A stretch of 20,813 nucleotides of DNA from Candidatus Omnitrophota bacterium. Its GTDB lineage: Bacteria; Omnitrophota; Gorgyraeia; JABMRN01. Of this stretch, positions 20,741 to 20,813 are shown in pieces. Each line of letters starts with the position of its first letter. Within the stretch, counting starts at the first letter, position 1. The position numbers were made by a program, and so were the translations under genes. The DNA lies in assembly GCA_028702395.1 (NCBI GenBank), contig JAQVOV010000013.1:1-20813 (forward strand). Reading direction: 5' to 3'. The notes beneath the pieces were generated by a model. That model ran no database searches and was not told the origin of the DNA. It worked only from the letters and a program-made list of their open reading frames with translations.

Positions 20741-20813
20741 ATATGTGAATCTCTTTTAATGTTTTAGCCTCTATTTTAGGGATATCCCATTTCCCGTTAG
20801 CTTCCTTTCTTAT
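20739..20813 (-). CDS. C-terminal end of an unidentified gene, possibly a transposase
   Basis: Only 24 codons and a TGA stop (20739-20741) are visible, reading IRKEANGKWDIPKIEAKTLK and then EIHI. The sequence is too short for a family call. Its position next to tandem repeats resembling an insertion-sequence end suggests a transposase or integrase, but this is inference. The rest lies beyond the window. Confidence 0.4.
   Translation of the reverse strand: MRKEANGKWDIPKIEAKTLKEIHI

Noticed and set aside
20542..20748. Plus-strand frame over tRNA-Leu
   Set aside because: It is the antisense of a complete tRNA gene.

Overview
The window is AT-rich chromosomal DNA from a diderm (Gram-negative-type) bacterium. 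Two predicted outer-membrane beta-barrels end in a C-terminal phenylalanine, and several exported proteins carry signal peptides. It is probably an anaerobe, because its biotin synthase looks like the type found in obligate anaerobes. The gene content, the two RiPP-like small peptides and the dense intergenic palindromic repeats would suit an uncultured candidate phylum such as Omnitrophota. That placement is an inference and is not proven by anything in the window.

Layout. 1-166 (-) is the N-terminus of an exported patatin-like phospholipase. 945-7287 (+) is a biotin pathway cluster in the order bioB-bioD-bioA, repeat block, bioF, repeat block, bioH-like esterase, bioC. BioC and the BioH-like esterase supply the pimeloyl chain, and BioF, BioA, BioD and BioB finish biotin. 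A BirA-type operator overlapping a promoter lies at 286-317, about 630 bp upstream of bioB, with repeat DNA in between. 7299-7538 (-) encodes a small Cys/Gly-rich peptide. 7705-8364 (-) encodes a DUF2490-like outer-membrane protein.

8597-17771 (+) is a phosphate-starvation block: phoB-phoR, a small protein of unknown function, a porin, pstS-pstC-pstA-pstB and phoU. Three promoters (phoB, small protein/porin, pstS) carry 11-bp-spaced TTCACA-like half-sites (Pho boxes), each with one half-site starting exactly 26 nt before the start of the -10 hexamer. PhoR/PhoB would therefore control its own operon, the porin and the high-affinity Pst transporter, with PhoU as the signalling brake.

17783-19459 (-) is a Kef/CPA2-type cation:proton antiporter with a C-terminal CBS pair. 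19660-19884 (+) encodes a second small peptide whose first 30 residues align without gaps to the peptide at 7299-7538. 20210-20286 and 20543-20627 (-) are tRNA-Arg(UCG) and tRNA-Leu(UAG). The right edge holds the last codons of an unidentified gene followed by tandem repeats that resemble an insertion-sequence end.

Most larger gene gaps are built from repeats of three kinds: period-7 tandem tracts with many different unit sequences, palindromes with shared arms and exchangeable cores, and long hairpins that have themselves received a 20-21 bp palindromic word. The most novel items are the paired RiPP-like peptides, the heptamer tracts that abut ribosome binding sites, and the nested palindromic insertions.
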